Positions 1 to 8,027 of a stretch of 10,131 nt of DNA are shown here, piece by piece. Below the pieces are notes generated by a model that worked only from the letters and a program-made list of their open reading frames with translations, was not told the DNA's origin and ran no database searches. Source of the stretch: Conidiobolus incongruus B7586 (taxonomy: Eukaryota > Entomophthoromycota > Entomophthoromycetes > Entomophthorales > Conidiobolaceae); contig JNEM01016376.1 of assembly GCA_000697335.1 (NCBI GenBank), positions 1 through 10,131 on the forward strand, in the 5' to 3' direction. The stretch's first letter is position 1; each line of letters begins with the position of its first letter. The position numbers and the translations under genes are program-made.

Positions 1-564
1 ATATTTATCTATAAATAGAATATTTATTTAATAGAATTTATAAAAAGGACTATTTGAATTTATTTTAATATTGTGATATATATTTTATTAAAAAGTTTTA
101 TTAATAGATTTATAATTCATTAATTATAATAATATATTTAAATAGCTTTAGTCTTTATCTATTACTTATTAAGTTTATTGGATTATAATTATTCTAGTTT
201 TTTTAAATTTTAATTAAATTATAAGATATTGATTTTATATTTTTATTAGATAATTGAAGTTTAGACTTAAATAGATAATATATTTATATAACTAGTATTA
301 AAATACCTTGATATTCTTTTAATTAAAAAATTCCTTATTAATATTTTATTTTATTAATAATTAAAAAAGTTATAATGAAAATTATTTTTTTAGATTTTAT
401 TAAGTATTTAATGATTTATTATCTAGATTTAATATAATTTACCTAATAATAAATAATTAATATAAATATATTGTTGTTTTTAAAGCTTTTTTGTAAATTT
501 TAAATAATTTTAAAAAACTTATAGTTAAGTTTTATTGATATTAAAATAAAAAACTTTTGGTAAA

Positions 565-600
565 TATTATTTAATTTAACCATGCTTAAATTAAATAATA
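565..600. repeat. Perfect 15-bp-stem hairpin with 6-nt loop
   Basis: Positions 565-579 (TATTATTTAATTTAA) and 586-600 (TTAAATTAAATAATA) are exact reverse complements around the loop CCATGC. At this base composition a 15-bp perfect stem with a short loop is expected well under once in the window by my rough estimate, so it is among the least chance-like inverted repeats here. It could be a remnant of a small inverted-repeat element or a replication-generated palindrome. No target-site duplication is evident. Confidence 0.6.
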
Positions 601-671
601 AATTCTTGAAAGTTAATTTTTTAAAAAAAACATTATTTATTTAATTTAAAATTATTTACTATCATATTTAT

Positions 672-688
672 TATATATATATATATAT
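672..688. repeat. (TA)8 microsatellite
   Basis: Uninterrupted TA dinucleotides run from 672 to 688. It is ordinary simple sequence for such AT-rich DNA. Confidence 0.9.
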
Positions 689-1175
689 TTTAAATTAATA
701 ATATATTTGAAAAATTTGAAATTAAAAAATTTCTTATTTTTTTTAATTTTATGATAATATTGTTGAAAATCAAAAATATTGAAGAATAATCACCAATATA
801 TATTATCAAATGAATTTGATATTAATTACCAACCCATTAAGACCCTGTAATCATTAAGTTCAATAATCATTAAAGAATCCCTTAAATTATTACAATATAT
901 TTTAACCAATTAAAAAATAGATTTATTATTTTAAAATGAATAAACAATTAAATAATATTAAAATATTTATATTAAGATTTATTATTAATTTATAAAATTA
1001 TCAATATATAATCCATTAATATAGCTATAAATTAACGTTAAATCTAATTAATAATATAAATATTTGTAAATGAATCACACGTTAATGATAATTAATTTTT
1101 TGATTTTAATAACAGAAAATTTTATTATTTTATTTTTTGAAATTATCTAAATATCAAATTATATAGTTTTATAAA

Positions 1176-1198
1176 TAAAAATAAAAATAAAAATAAAA
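1176..1198. repeat. TAAAAA hexanucleotide tandem repeat, about four copies
   Basis: T occurs at 1176, 1182, 1188 and 1194 with only A between them, giving a 6-base period. It continues leftward as a shorter TAAA unit at 1172-1175. Confidence 0.85.
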
Positions 1199-2494
1199 TT
1201 AATTCATTTTAATTGTAATCAAATTATTATATATTTTTTTTGATTATTTTAAATTATCTCATATTTTTTTATCTCTAATCCTTTTTGAAATTCTAATATT
1301 TAAATGAAAGTATTTTGTAATTTATTTATTAAAATTAGTATTATTTGGTTAAGTTTAAAAATTAAAAATAATAGATCTTGCAAATAATCAATCCAAATAA
1401 TTATTATCAGACATAGCTAGTATCAATGGTAATAACATATTTATCTGGTTGATTATAAATCCTAAAATATAGCTAGAGCTTAAATGCTATAATATATTTT
1501 TATTTTACAAATAGTAATTATATATATTTTTAATTGAATCAATAATATTTTATTGAATTTATTTTGGAATTTTATATAATAAAATTATGTAAAAATTTTT
1601 TTTCAACTTATGTATTTAATAATATTTTAAGAAATAATTCAAATAAATTATATATTTTTTTTCTATAATCAACTAAACTTTATATATTTAAATATTAAAA
1701 AGAGGATTTCAAAAATAAATAGATGAACATAAAATAGATTTGTAAAACGTAGCTCATAGTGTTCATCTCCAAAATTAAAGAGTAAAAAATTGTACCAAAT
1801 GTTTCAACATATATTATAGCTGTATACTTAGACATGCATTGACGAATATCACTTTGTTACTAAAATAATTATAGCTTAATGATACAATATTAATCAAAGG
1901 GGTTCTATGCATTCATTAATTGCTATACACAATAAAAAGATTTTTTTACTGCATAGTAAATTAAATTTTTATCCGAAAAATTATTAAATTATATACCCAA
2001 ATTCCTCTCAGAATTTCTTTAATGAAATTATTCATGTAATAACTGATTTTTAATAGTCTATTAATAGGTTTTAAATTTTGATCAATTGGTTTTATTATTA
2101 GATTAAGTTTTTAGCAGAATATTTTAGAAACTAGCGGTTCAAAAAAATAATTTACTTTTTTTTATTTATAAAACTTGCTTAAAATTAAATATATCGGCCA
2201 TATTTTAATAAATTTAAAGTAATTGATTAATATGCAAAAATTGATGACTTTTGAGTTATTTTATCCAAATGATAGTATATGCAAAGTCAATTGAATCATT
2301 AGGTTTAATATATTAAATATGTATATATTAATAATCATTCAATCGATATTATAATAACTGTAATTATGGATTTTAATATAATATTTAATACACATTTTAA
2401 AATCAACTTTTTTGGTAATTTTGCAAATATCAAGAAAAAAAATTATTTTTATATATTATTTATTTTTAAAATATTTCATTAGGTTTCCTTATAT

Positions 2495-2518
2495 ATAATA
2501 ATAATAATAATAATAATA
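2495..2518. repeat. (ATA)8 trinucleotide microsatellite
   Basis: T recurs every third base from 2496 to 2517 with A in all other positions. It lies in non-coding DNA. Confidence 0.9.
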
Positions 2519-2866
2519 TCAAAAAAGAGTAAAAAAATGGATATACTTAAATTACCTGCAAAATAACTCAATTGATTATTGGCTATTATTCAATATTAAA
2601 ATCCTCCAAGCTTACCGCTGTTACTTATTATTATTTCAACCAATATTCAACCTATCAATTAACCTAATTCTAAAATTATAAGAAGAAATAATGAAATTAA
2701 TATAAATTTATATTATATATTATATTATTTGTAAATTGCAAAGAAAGTAATATATTGTATTTATTGTTAAAATATTAATATTTAATAGCCACAATTACTT
2801 ATTTGATAAATTAATATCAATATATTGCAGTTGAAATTTATCTGTGAAGATGATCAATGCTATATA

Positions 2867-2880
2867 ATATATATATATAT
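2867..2880. repeat. (AT)7 microsatellite
   Basis: An uninterrupted AT dinucleotide run follows a shorter TATATA stretch at 2861-2866. Confidence 0.85.
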
Positions 2881-3215
2881 TTAAATTTTTATAATTATTG
2901 CATTAAAAATTCCACCGAATATTAATTATTATTTTGTTCAGAAAAAAAATGTTAAAAATGATATATATAAAAATTTACAAATTATAAATAATATTATATT
3001 GTTTTTTTCTATAAATTTAATTATTCATATTAGTTATGAATTATTATATTAGTCTATATTATTTTTAACTAAGAATTTGATTAAAATAATTGCACATACT
3101 AACATATCATCATTATTGAAAGCATTAAAAGCTTTTCATGTATGTCCATATTCTAATTTCCTAAAATGTTGGAGAATTCAGTCTAGAAAAATAGATAACC
3201 AATACATTCAATGAA

Positions 3216-3236
3216 TACATGCAGAGCTAGCATGTA
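3216..3236. repeat. 7-bp-stem inverted repeat TACATGC/GCATGTA
   Basis: TACATGC (3216-3222) and GCATGTA (3230-3236) pair around AGAGCTA. It lies at the edge of the less AT-rich patch and is one of the few small hairpins with several G/C pairs. No function is evident. Confidence 0.35.
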
Positions 3237-3286
3237 AGATTGGTGGGACTTAATAAATGAGTGGATTCCAATAGAACCAGTACATA

Positions 3287-3424
3287 TCAACTAGAAACTA
3301 TGAGATTGTGAGGCGTAATAAACGGATGTAAATCTAGTTCAATAAATTGATTGTTTCCAAGTTTTAATGCTTTATTTCGCATTATGTACTTCCACATTCT
3401 TGTATTCGATAGAACATGCCAAAT
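3287..3424 (-). other. Short open stretch in a less AT-rich patch, identity unknown
   Basis: On the minus strand a frame of 45 codons runs between TGA at 3427-3425 and TGA at 3289-3287. From its ATG at 3397 it would give 36 residues, beginning MWKYIMRNKALKL and ending ITPHNLIVSS. The surrounding patch (about 3160-3430) is visibly less AT-rich than its neighbours, with CGC, CGG and GGCG strings, and the peptide has a mixed, protein-like composition rather than the K/N/I/Y/F bias of random AT DNA. It is short enough to be chance. It could be an exon fragment or a decayed gene piece. I see no promoter, no clear splice partners and no recognised family. Confidence 0.15.
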
Positions 3425-3430
3425 TCAGTA

Positions 3431-5100
3431 AGAAATTCATTATTAAAAATTTCAATTTTTAATTTTTATTTATTTATCAATTATTATTAATTTCGAAATA
3501 TTAATTATATTATTTTTTTTACTGTTATAAAATTATGATTTTAATTATATTAGTAAAATAAAAATTATTTTTATTAATATGATTATTAAACCTATAATAT
3601 TTTTTTTATCAATTATAAAAATTAAAATATTTTCAAAAATTTAAATATTTATATTAATAATAAACTTATTATTGTTATATGTTCTGATCATAGATATAAT
3701 ATTCAGAATATAATTTTTTTAAAGTTTAGCGACTTCAAAAGCAAGATCATGATATTGATAAGTTAACTGAGTGCAATTGTACCAAATATCTTAATCAGAT
3801 CTTCTAATTCTTGGTCAAATTTAACCTTTTTACTTGCAATTAGTATCAATAATACATTACGCATTTTTGTATCCAAATAGATATTATAAATATCAGAACT
3901 AATTCATCTAATTACATCTTTAAATATGTTTCTATTATAATATCAAAGTTTAACAAAAATAAATCAATTTAATAAGTTTCATATAATCAAATTACTTTCA
4001 AAGGAGAAATTGAATAAATTAATCATTTGGAAGGATATTACAAATATTATAGTTTTTTTAAATTAAATTTTGAAAAAAACACATTTATGGCTATTATATA
4101 GTATATTAATTATAGTAATCATATTAAATTTTAATAAAAAGTAATAATGACTAAGTGTAAATAAATTTCAAATAGGTATTAATATAGTATATATTATTAT
4201 TTTAACTTTTTTTTCATAAAATTATTTATTTTTGTGATATTAAATTATCTATAGTTTAATCAAAAAATTAATTTTTGATTAATATTTAAATAATCAAGCA
4301 AGATAAAATGATTTAAATATTATTTAATAATATTAATACTTATATTTATTAATAAATAATTTATATTATTATTTTAATTTTTCAATTATATTTATTTTTA
4401 AAATTTTTAACAAAAAATAAATAACTCAATAATCTTATTAATTATATTGATTTGTTAAATTTAATTTAAAATATTATATTTTATTAAATTAGGTATTAAT
4501 TTAACTATTTTTAATAAATTTTTATTTTTATTTAAAATAAAATATTTACATGAAGTATATGCAAAAGGATGATTAGAGTTTATATTCATGTTAATTCATT
4601 CTTTTTATTAGTACACTCTTTTATACTCATATGAAATTTGATATTTTAAAAAAAAATATTTAAAATTTTGATCTTATAATTTGAAAAATGAATATATATA
4701 ATTTTATGTAACTAAATATATAAGTAAGTTTCTATTTTAATTTTTAATATAATTGAAGTAAAAAAAGCACAATGGTAATTATAAATAAATAAATAACTTA
4801 TATATACTTTCTTATCATATGGGAATCATGATGATAAAGGTCACTTTGTATAAAAATCACCATTTAAAAAAATATTCTTTTAAATAATTTAAATTTGAGT
4901 TTTTAATAAAAATAATGCGAATAAATAAAATAAATTTTGAAAAAAATAATATTATATAAACATTACTCACTCGGAATTATATATAATTAATAGTTCTCCG
5001 TTGAATTCAATTTTTTTTATCAAATGATAATTCAATGCATATTTGTTATTTTTAAAAGTGATCATAATAACTAGCATTTCATTTTAAGTATATACATGAA
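3431..5100. other. AT-rich intergenic DNA upstream of the promoter region
   Basis: No credible open frame or RNA gene is seen. Between about 4080 and 4560 the sequence is almost pure A/T with short hairpins such as TTAATCAAAAA/TTTTTGATTAA (4256-4282). From about 4970 onward the G+C content rises gradually toward the promoter. Confidence 0.65.
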
Positions 5101-5458
5101 TTTATGGATTGAATAATTTTCAATTGGATTATTAATGGCAGTGAATAATTCTACCTCACTTTTATGAAATCACTATGAAAAGTTATAGGGATTGGATAGT
5201 TGAAAATAGAGAATCCCACCAATTTGACATAGCCAAGTTTTATTTTTTACATTTTTTTTAGATTCAGAATTTGGATTGGTTTTTTTATTTTAATGGCATT
5301 GCTTTTGTTTTTAAATTTTTTCTCATTTACTGATAATATTCAAGTTGAAATTCATACTTAAAATATTAGGTAACAAGTAAAAAATTATATTATTAAATCA
5401 AGTCACATGATGGCAGTTCATTGGCTGAGAGTGTGTTATCAATGATTTAACCAATCAG

Positions 5459-5466
5459 TATAAAAG
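5459..5466 (+). promoter_or_regulatory. Distal TATA box (TATAAAAG) adjoining a CCAAT box
   Basis: TATAAAAG follows CCAATCAG (5451-5458) directly. It lies about 330 bases before the ATG at 5798, so it would serve an alternative upstream start with a leader near 300 nt. A transcript from here would include one extra ATG, at 5654. It could instead be a chance match that is not used, because the proximal box at 5662-5669 is better placed. Confidence 0.35.
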
Positions 5467-5499
5467 AATTTTTTTCATTGTGTTAGCGGGTGAAACTGA

Positions 5500-5508
5500 G
5501 GGTTACCC
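5500..5508. promoter_or_regulatory. GGGTTACCC palindromic site
   Basis: GGGT and ACCC flank a single T. The last bases overlap the CCAAT box at 5507-5511. The same half-sites GGGT and ACCC recur around the proximal TATA box at 5659-5672 with six bases between them. In DNA this poor in G and C, two such sites in one promoter may be operator-like, but no factor is identified. Confidence 0.25.
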
Positions 5509-5658
5509 AATAAGAAATCTAATCCAGTTTATCTTTTTAGGCGTTTAATTGAATTCGTGTAGCCACACACCATTTCTAAAATAAGAGAATTTTTGACATA
5601 TTATAATTCCTCTAAATATCAAATTATTTTAATTAATATATCCGTAATAATCGATGTT

Positions 5659-5672
5659 GGGTATAAATACCC
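5659..5672. promoter_or_regulatory. Inverted repeat GGGTATAAATACCC enclosing the TATA box
   Basis: The arms GGGTAT (5659-5664) and ATACCC (5667-5672) pair perfectly around AA. The TATA box lies within the symmetry, so a protein binding this palindrome would compete with or position the TATA-binding protein. The arrangement is seen directly; the regulatory meaning is inferred. Confidence 0.3.
5662..5669 (+). promoter_or_regulatory. Proximal TATA box (TATAAATA)
   Basis: TATAAATA lies 136 bases before the ATG at 5798. Initiation about 30 bases downstream would fall near 5692-5710, in the pyrimidine-rich stretch ATAGGTTACTTCTCACTACA, giving a leader of roughly 90-105 nt with no other ATG in it. 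The box sits inside a 14-bp inverted repeat, GGGTATAAATACCC (5659-5672). The flanking GGG and CCC make it stand out from the surrounding AT-rich DNA, where TATA-like strings are otherwise common by chance. Confidence 0.65.
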
Positions 5673-5797
5673 CACAGTTCTCATTTTCATAGATAGGTTA
5701 CTTCTCACTACATTGAAACTGATCTCTTGAATTAAACTCAATATCATTGATTGACTTGGGTTATTTCTTGTATTTTTTGTATATATTTATTTCTAAA

Positions 5798-6358
5798 ATG
5801 AATTCCACTCAAACCAGTACCATCATTCATCTTAAAATCAGAGAAGAGGAAGATTTGGAGAATTGGTTGAACCAAGCCCAAAAGTACCTCAACTCAAGCA
5901 ACATCAATCGTCAAGCTTGTAAAGAATCTAACACTAAAAGTTATAGAAACACTAAAATACACTGTATTTCTCAATCTAGCCTCCCCATTTACCATCATAA
6001 GCACAGTCATTCTGCTGATAGTGTTGAGCCAATTCTTTCAAATACTAGCTCTTTTAGTACCACATCACCATCACCTAAGAAGACCTCAATCCTCCCTAAA
6101 CGCATCAAATTTCCATCTATGTCCTCCTTCAGAAGCTTTTCATCCTCATCTTCGTCCTCCTCATCACACCTCGATTCATTCGACGAAGATCTTGTACATA
6201 GACTCCCATTAGGCGAATTCCTCGATGATGACGAATTATCGCTCATTGACTTTGAGCCTATGACACCGAAAACACCCACCGAAACAACTGCTACACATGG
6301 GAGATCCCGATCACTATCCAAAGTATTCCAAAATTTTTCTAAATTAAATTCTAAATAA
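5798..6358 (+). CDS. Serine-rich, low-complexity hypothetical protein, 186 aa
   Basis: I do not recognise a family, so no function is assigned. The start is the ATG at 5798: it is the first ATG after the proximal TATA box, has A at -3 (AAAATGAAT), and the in-frame sequence upstream back to 5747 has no ATG. The stop is TAA at 6356-6358 and no intron is needed. Residues 9-31 look like a charged amphipathic helix (LKIREEEDLENWLNQAQKYL). Residues 40-113 are rich in S, T, K and H, with an HHKHSHS patch (66-72), two SP sites (S90, S92) and a basic cluster KKTSILPKRIK (94-104) that could be a bipartite nuclear signal. Residues 115-123 are nine serines. Residues 136-160 are acidic-hydrophobic (LPLGEFLDDDELSLIDFEP) followed by TPKTP, and the tail carries RSRSLS (169-174). 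There is no signal peptide or membrane segment. It is probably disordered and phosphorylated; a small regulator is a guess. Base composition is far less AT-rich than the flanks and strongly C over G on the coding strand, which supports real coding sequence. Confidence 0.88.
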   Translation: MNSTQTSTIIHLKIREEEDLENWLNQAQKYLNSSNINRQACKESNTKSYRNTKIHCISQSSLPIYHHKHSHSADSVEPILSNTSSFSTTSPSPKKTSILPKRIKFPSMSSFRSFSSSSSSSSSHLDSFDEDLVHRLPLGEFLDDDELSLIDFEPMTPKTPTETTATHGRSRSLSKVFQNFSKLNSK

Positions 6359-6394
6359 CCGAATTTAACTAGAGAATAATTTTTTTTCAAATTA

Positions 6395-6424
6395 ATAGGA
6401 TAAATCGATCCTATAAATTTTTTT
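6395..6424 (+). terminator. Hairpin followed by T-run in the 3' untranslated region
   Basis: ATAGGAT (6395-6401) and ATCCTAT (6408-6414) form a perfect 7-bp stem around AAATCG, followed after AAA by seven T (6418-6424). It begins 37 bases after the stop codon. It resembles a bacterial intrinsic terminator, but in a eukaryotic gene it is more likely an mRNA stability or processing element, or chance. The GG/CC in the stem makes it less trivial than the many AT-only hairpins here. Confidence 0.25.
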
Positions 6425-6462
6425 ATACTCCACCTTCTATTGTATAACATCCAAAAAATATC

Positions 6463-6497
6463 TATATATTTTTTTATGTATATTATATTTAAATAAA
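6463..6497 (+). terminator. Probable 3'-end processing signals (TATATA, TATGTA, AATAAA)
   Basis: TATATA (6463-6468) and TATGTA (6475-6480) match the efficiency elements known from yeast 3' ends, and AATAAA (6492-6497) matches the positioning or poly(A) signal. Their order and spacing fit. Cleavage would then fall around 6505-6525, giving a 3' untranslated region near 150-165 nt. Such strings are frequent by chance in DNA this AT-rich, so position after the gene is the main support. Confidence 0.4.
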
Positions 6498-6572
6498 TTA
6501 TTTAATTATGTTATTTTTTATCTTGTATATAAGTATAATCTTATTAATTATCAATCTTATCTATTATTTAAT

Positions 6573-6590
6573 ATTTTTTTTAAAAAAAAT
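6573..6590. repeat. 18-bp perfect palindrome, T8A8 core
   Basis: ATTTTTTTTAAAAAAAAT is self-complementary. It lies about 75 bases beyond the proposed poly(A) signal. An A/T palindrome of this size can arise by chance in this composition. Confidence 0.6.
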
Positions 6591-6669
6591 TGAATATTAT
6601 TTTTGGACTAATTAAGTAATTTTAGTCTAGTTAGTAATTTCTTTAATTTTATTAAAAATTAAAGTGTTA

Positions 6670-6689
6670 TAAAAAAAATATTTTTTTTA
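6670..6689. repeat. 20-bp perfect palindrome, A8-TA-T8 core
   Basis: The sequence is T, eight A, TA, eight T, A, and is exactly self-complementary. TGTT (6665-6668) and AACA (6689-6692) extend it as an imperfect hairpin with a small bulge. It follows the palindrome at 6573-6590 by about 80 bases, in the region just beyond the gene's 3' end. Confidence 0.6.
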
Positions 6690-7051
6690 ACAATTTTAAA
6701 TGAATTAGGAATATTAATTTGTTATTTCGATCTTATCTCCCATCCAAAGCGCATACACTAATTCTAATTATTGGGAGTGGGTACTGTGTTACTATTTAGA
6801 ATACTATATCAAGTTATATTCTTTAGTAATCAAATATAGATAAGATGAAACCATATGATAAAGTATACACAATTATTAAGCAAACTATTACAAATTTAAT
6901 ATTGTACAGGTACTATTTAACGAACGGATGCAATTAAAATTAAAAAAATGATTAAATTTAATTAATTTATGTGACTTAAAAAAATTTTTTTAATAATCTA
7001 TCAATATATTAAATACATTAATTTTTATTAAATATTATTATTTTTAAAATG

Positions 7052-7074
7052 TATATATATATATATATATATAT
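7052..7074. repeat. (TA)11 microsatellite
   Basis: This is the longest uninterrupted TA tract in the window, from 7052 to 7074. It is likely length-variable between strains and is self-complementary, so it can extrude as a cruciform. Confidence 0.9.
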
Positions 7075-7276
7075 GATATTTTGGTTATTGTTTTAGTTTT
7101 ATGAATTTAAGCCATAAAACTAATGAATGAAATCAATACAGAGTCATATGAATTAAATGAAATTAGTCTATATATGGTATAGCATATTATTATTTACATA
7201 ATTTTAATAGCATTCATCTTAATTTATACATGCGATAAGATTAATTTGAAATCTTATTTTTATCTTGCTCACTTTT

Positions 7277-7331
7277 GGAGTGGGGAGGGGGGAATAGTAA
7301 GTTGGCAAATAATTATTTGAACTTTTTGGGG
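7277..7331 (+). other. Isolated G-run island
   Basis: GGAGTGGGGAGGGGGG occupies 7277-7292, including six consecutive G, and GGGG recurs at 7328-7331. In flanks with very little G this is the strongest strand-asymmetric G cluster. With tracts at 7282-7285, 7287-7292 and 7328-7331, a canonical four-tract G-quadruplex with short loops is not complete; a two-layer form is possible. It is not inside any gene I can see. Confidence 0.5.
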
Positions 7332-8027
7332 CTAAAGAATAAAACTAAAGCTAGAGACAAATATATTCAAAATTGTGGTATATTTGTTATTTTAAATTGG
7401 TTTAAATTTGGTGTTTAATTTTGCATTTTTATAAATATCCTTTAAATTTTCTAAAAAATAATAATTTTTTAAATAATATTAAATAATTAATAAATTTTCT
7501 TTTGAGAAATTATTATAAAATATTAAAGAGTATTTAAATATTAAAATTTAAAATAATTATTAATATATTTAATATTCATTATATGATTTATTACAATCTA
7601 TTTCCCTATTGGGATAATATTAATACAATGCCTAAATTTCAATAACTGCTCAATTTTATTGACATTCTCAGCAATATTTTAAGCTAGTACATTTTAATTT
7701 TAGAGGTTATCATAAAATTTACAGCTTTAATAATATTATTAAATAATTATAACTTTAATATATCCTTATGTTAATTTTTTTGAAATTAATAATAATGGTG
7801 ATTTAACAATTTTTTAATAAGGAAAATTATATTTTATTATTTTTGCCATTTCAATAAAAACTGAAACAAATTAACTAAGTAATCAATTAAAATTATGATA
7901 AAAAATAAAAAAGTAATTAAAGAGTAATTGTAATAATTTGAAGATGATTATTATATTGAACTATTCTTAATATTATACTTTAATTACTGAAATGAGTTAA
8001 CTTTTAATTAAATTTTATCAATCTTTA

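Larger units (their letters stand above)
1..3159. other. AT-rich intergenic DNA
   Basis: There are dense stops in all frames, long A and T homopolymers, and no open frame of note. Apart from the hairpin and microsatellites listed, I see an 8-bp-arm inverted repeat TATCAAAT/ATTTGATA (804-821), TTAACGTTAA (1032-1041) and a single GGGG (1899-1902). The stretches 780-890, 1730-1930 and 2560-2670 are slightly less AT-rich but show no gene. No tRNA or transposon signature is visible. Confidence 0.7.
5123..5511. promoter_or_regulatory. Cluster of seven CCAAT boxes upstream of the gene
   Basis: The pentamer CCAAT occurs on the plus strand at 5219-5223, 5451-5455 and 5507-5511, and on the minus strand (ATTGG) at 5123-5127, 5191-5195, 5275-5279 and 5420-5424. 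The pair at 5420 and 5451 is in opposite orientation with starts 31 bases apart, about three helical turns. CCAAT is the known site of the heterotrimeric NF-Y/HAP complex, and spacings near 31-32 bp are known for paired boxes. By eye there are roughly 15-20 copies in the rest of the window, so this stretch is about tenfold enriched. Binding is inferred, not shown. Confidence 0.55.
5654..5692 (+). other. Potential upstream ORF (12 codons plus stop)
   Basis: ATG at 5654 opens a 12-codon frame (MLGINTPQFSFS) ending in TAG at 5690-5692, about 105 bases before the main ATG. It overlaps the proximal TATA box, so only transcripts starting upstream, for example from the distal TATA box at 5459-5466, would carry it. 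It is the only ATG between that distal box and 5798, so such transcripts would meet it first and could be translated less well. Confidence 0.2.

Noticed and set aside
1905-1956. Inverted repeat CTATGCA/TGCATAG
   Set aside because: Seven-base arms 38 bases apart are within chance expectation, with no duplicated flank or other element feature.
4256-4282. 11-bp-stem hairpin TTAATCAAAAA/TTTTTGATTAA
   Set aside because: At this base composition a few such short-loop hairpins are expected by chance in 10 kb, and nothing else marks the site.
5455-5540. Possible 5' UTR intron ending TCTAATCC...TTTTTAG
   Set aside because: A branch-like CTAAT and an acceptor-like TTTTTAG (ending 5540) exist, but no convincing donor is seen and the segment lies upstream of the better TATA box.
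5747-5797. In-frame N-terminal extension of the gene by 17 codons
   Set aside because: It starts at TTG, has no ATG, and encodes a hydrophobic run from T-rich leader sequence. The ATG at 5798 has good context and fits the TATA box.
6021-6212. 63-codon plus-strand open frame in another phase inside the gene
   Set aside because: It is a frame-shifted reading of the same C-rich segment, with H/P/S repeats that follow from base composition. It does not start with ATG.
6007-6450. 147-codon open frame on the minus strand overlapping the gene
   Set aside because: It is the antisense shadow of the serine-rich gene: its acidic EDEDE run is the complement of the serine codons. It runs into the AT-rich 3' flank, and has no promoter of its own.
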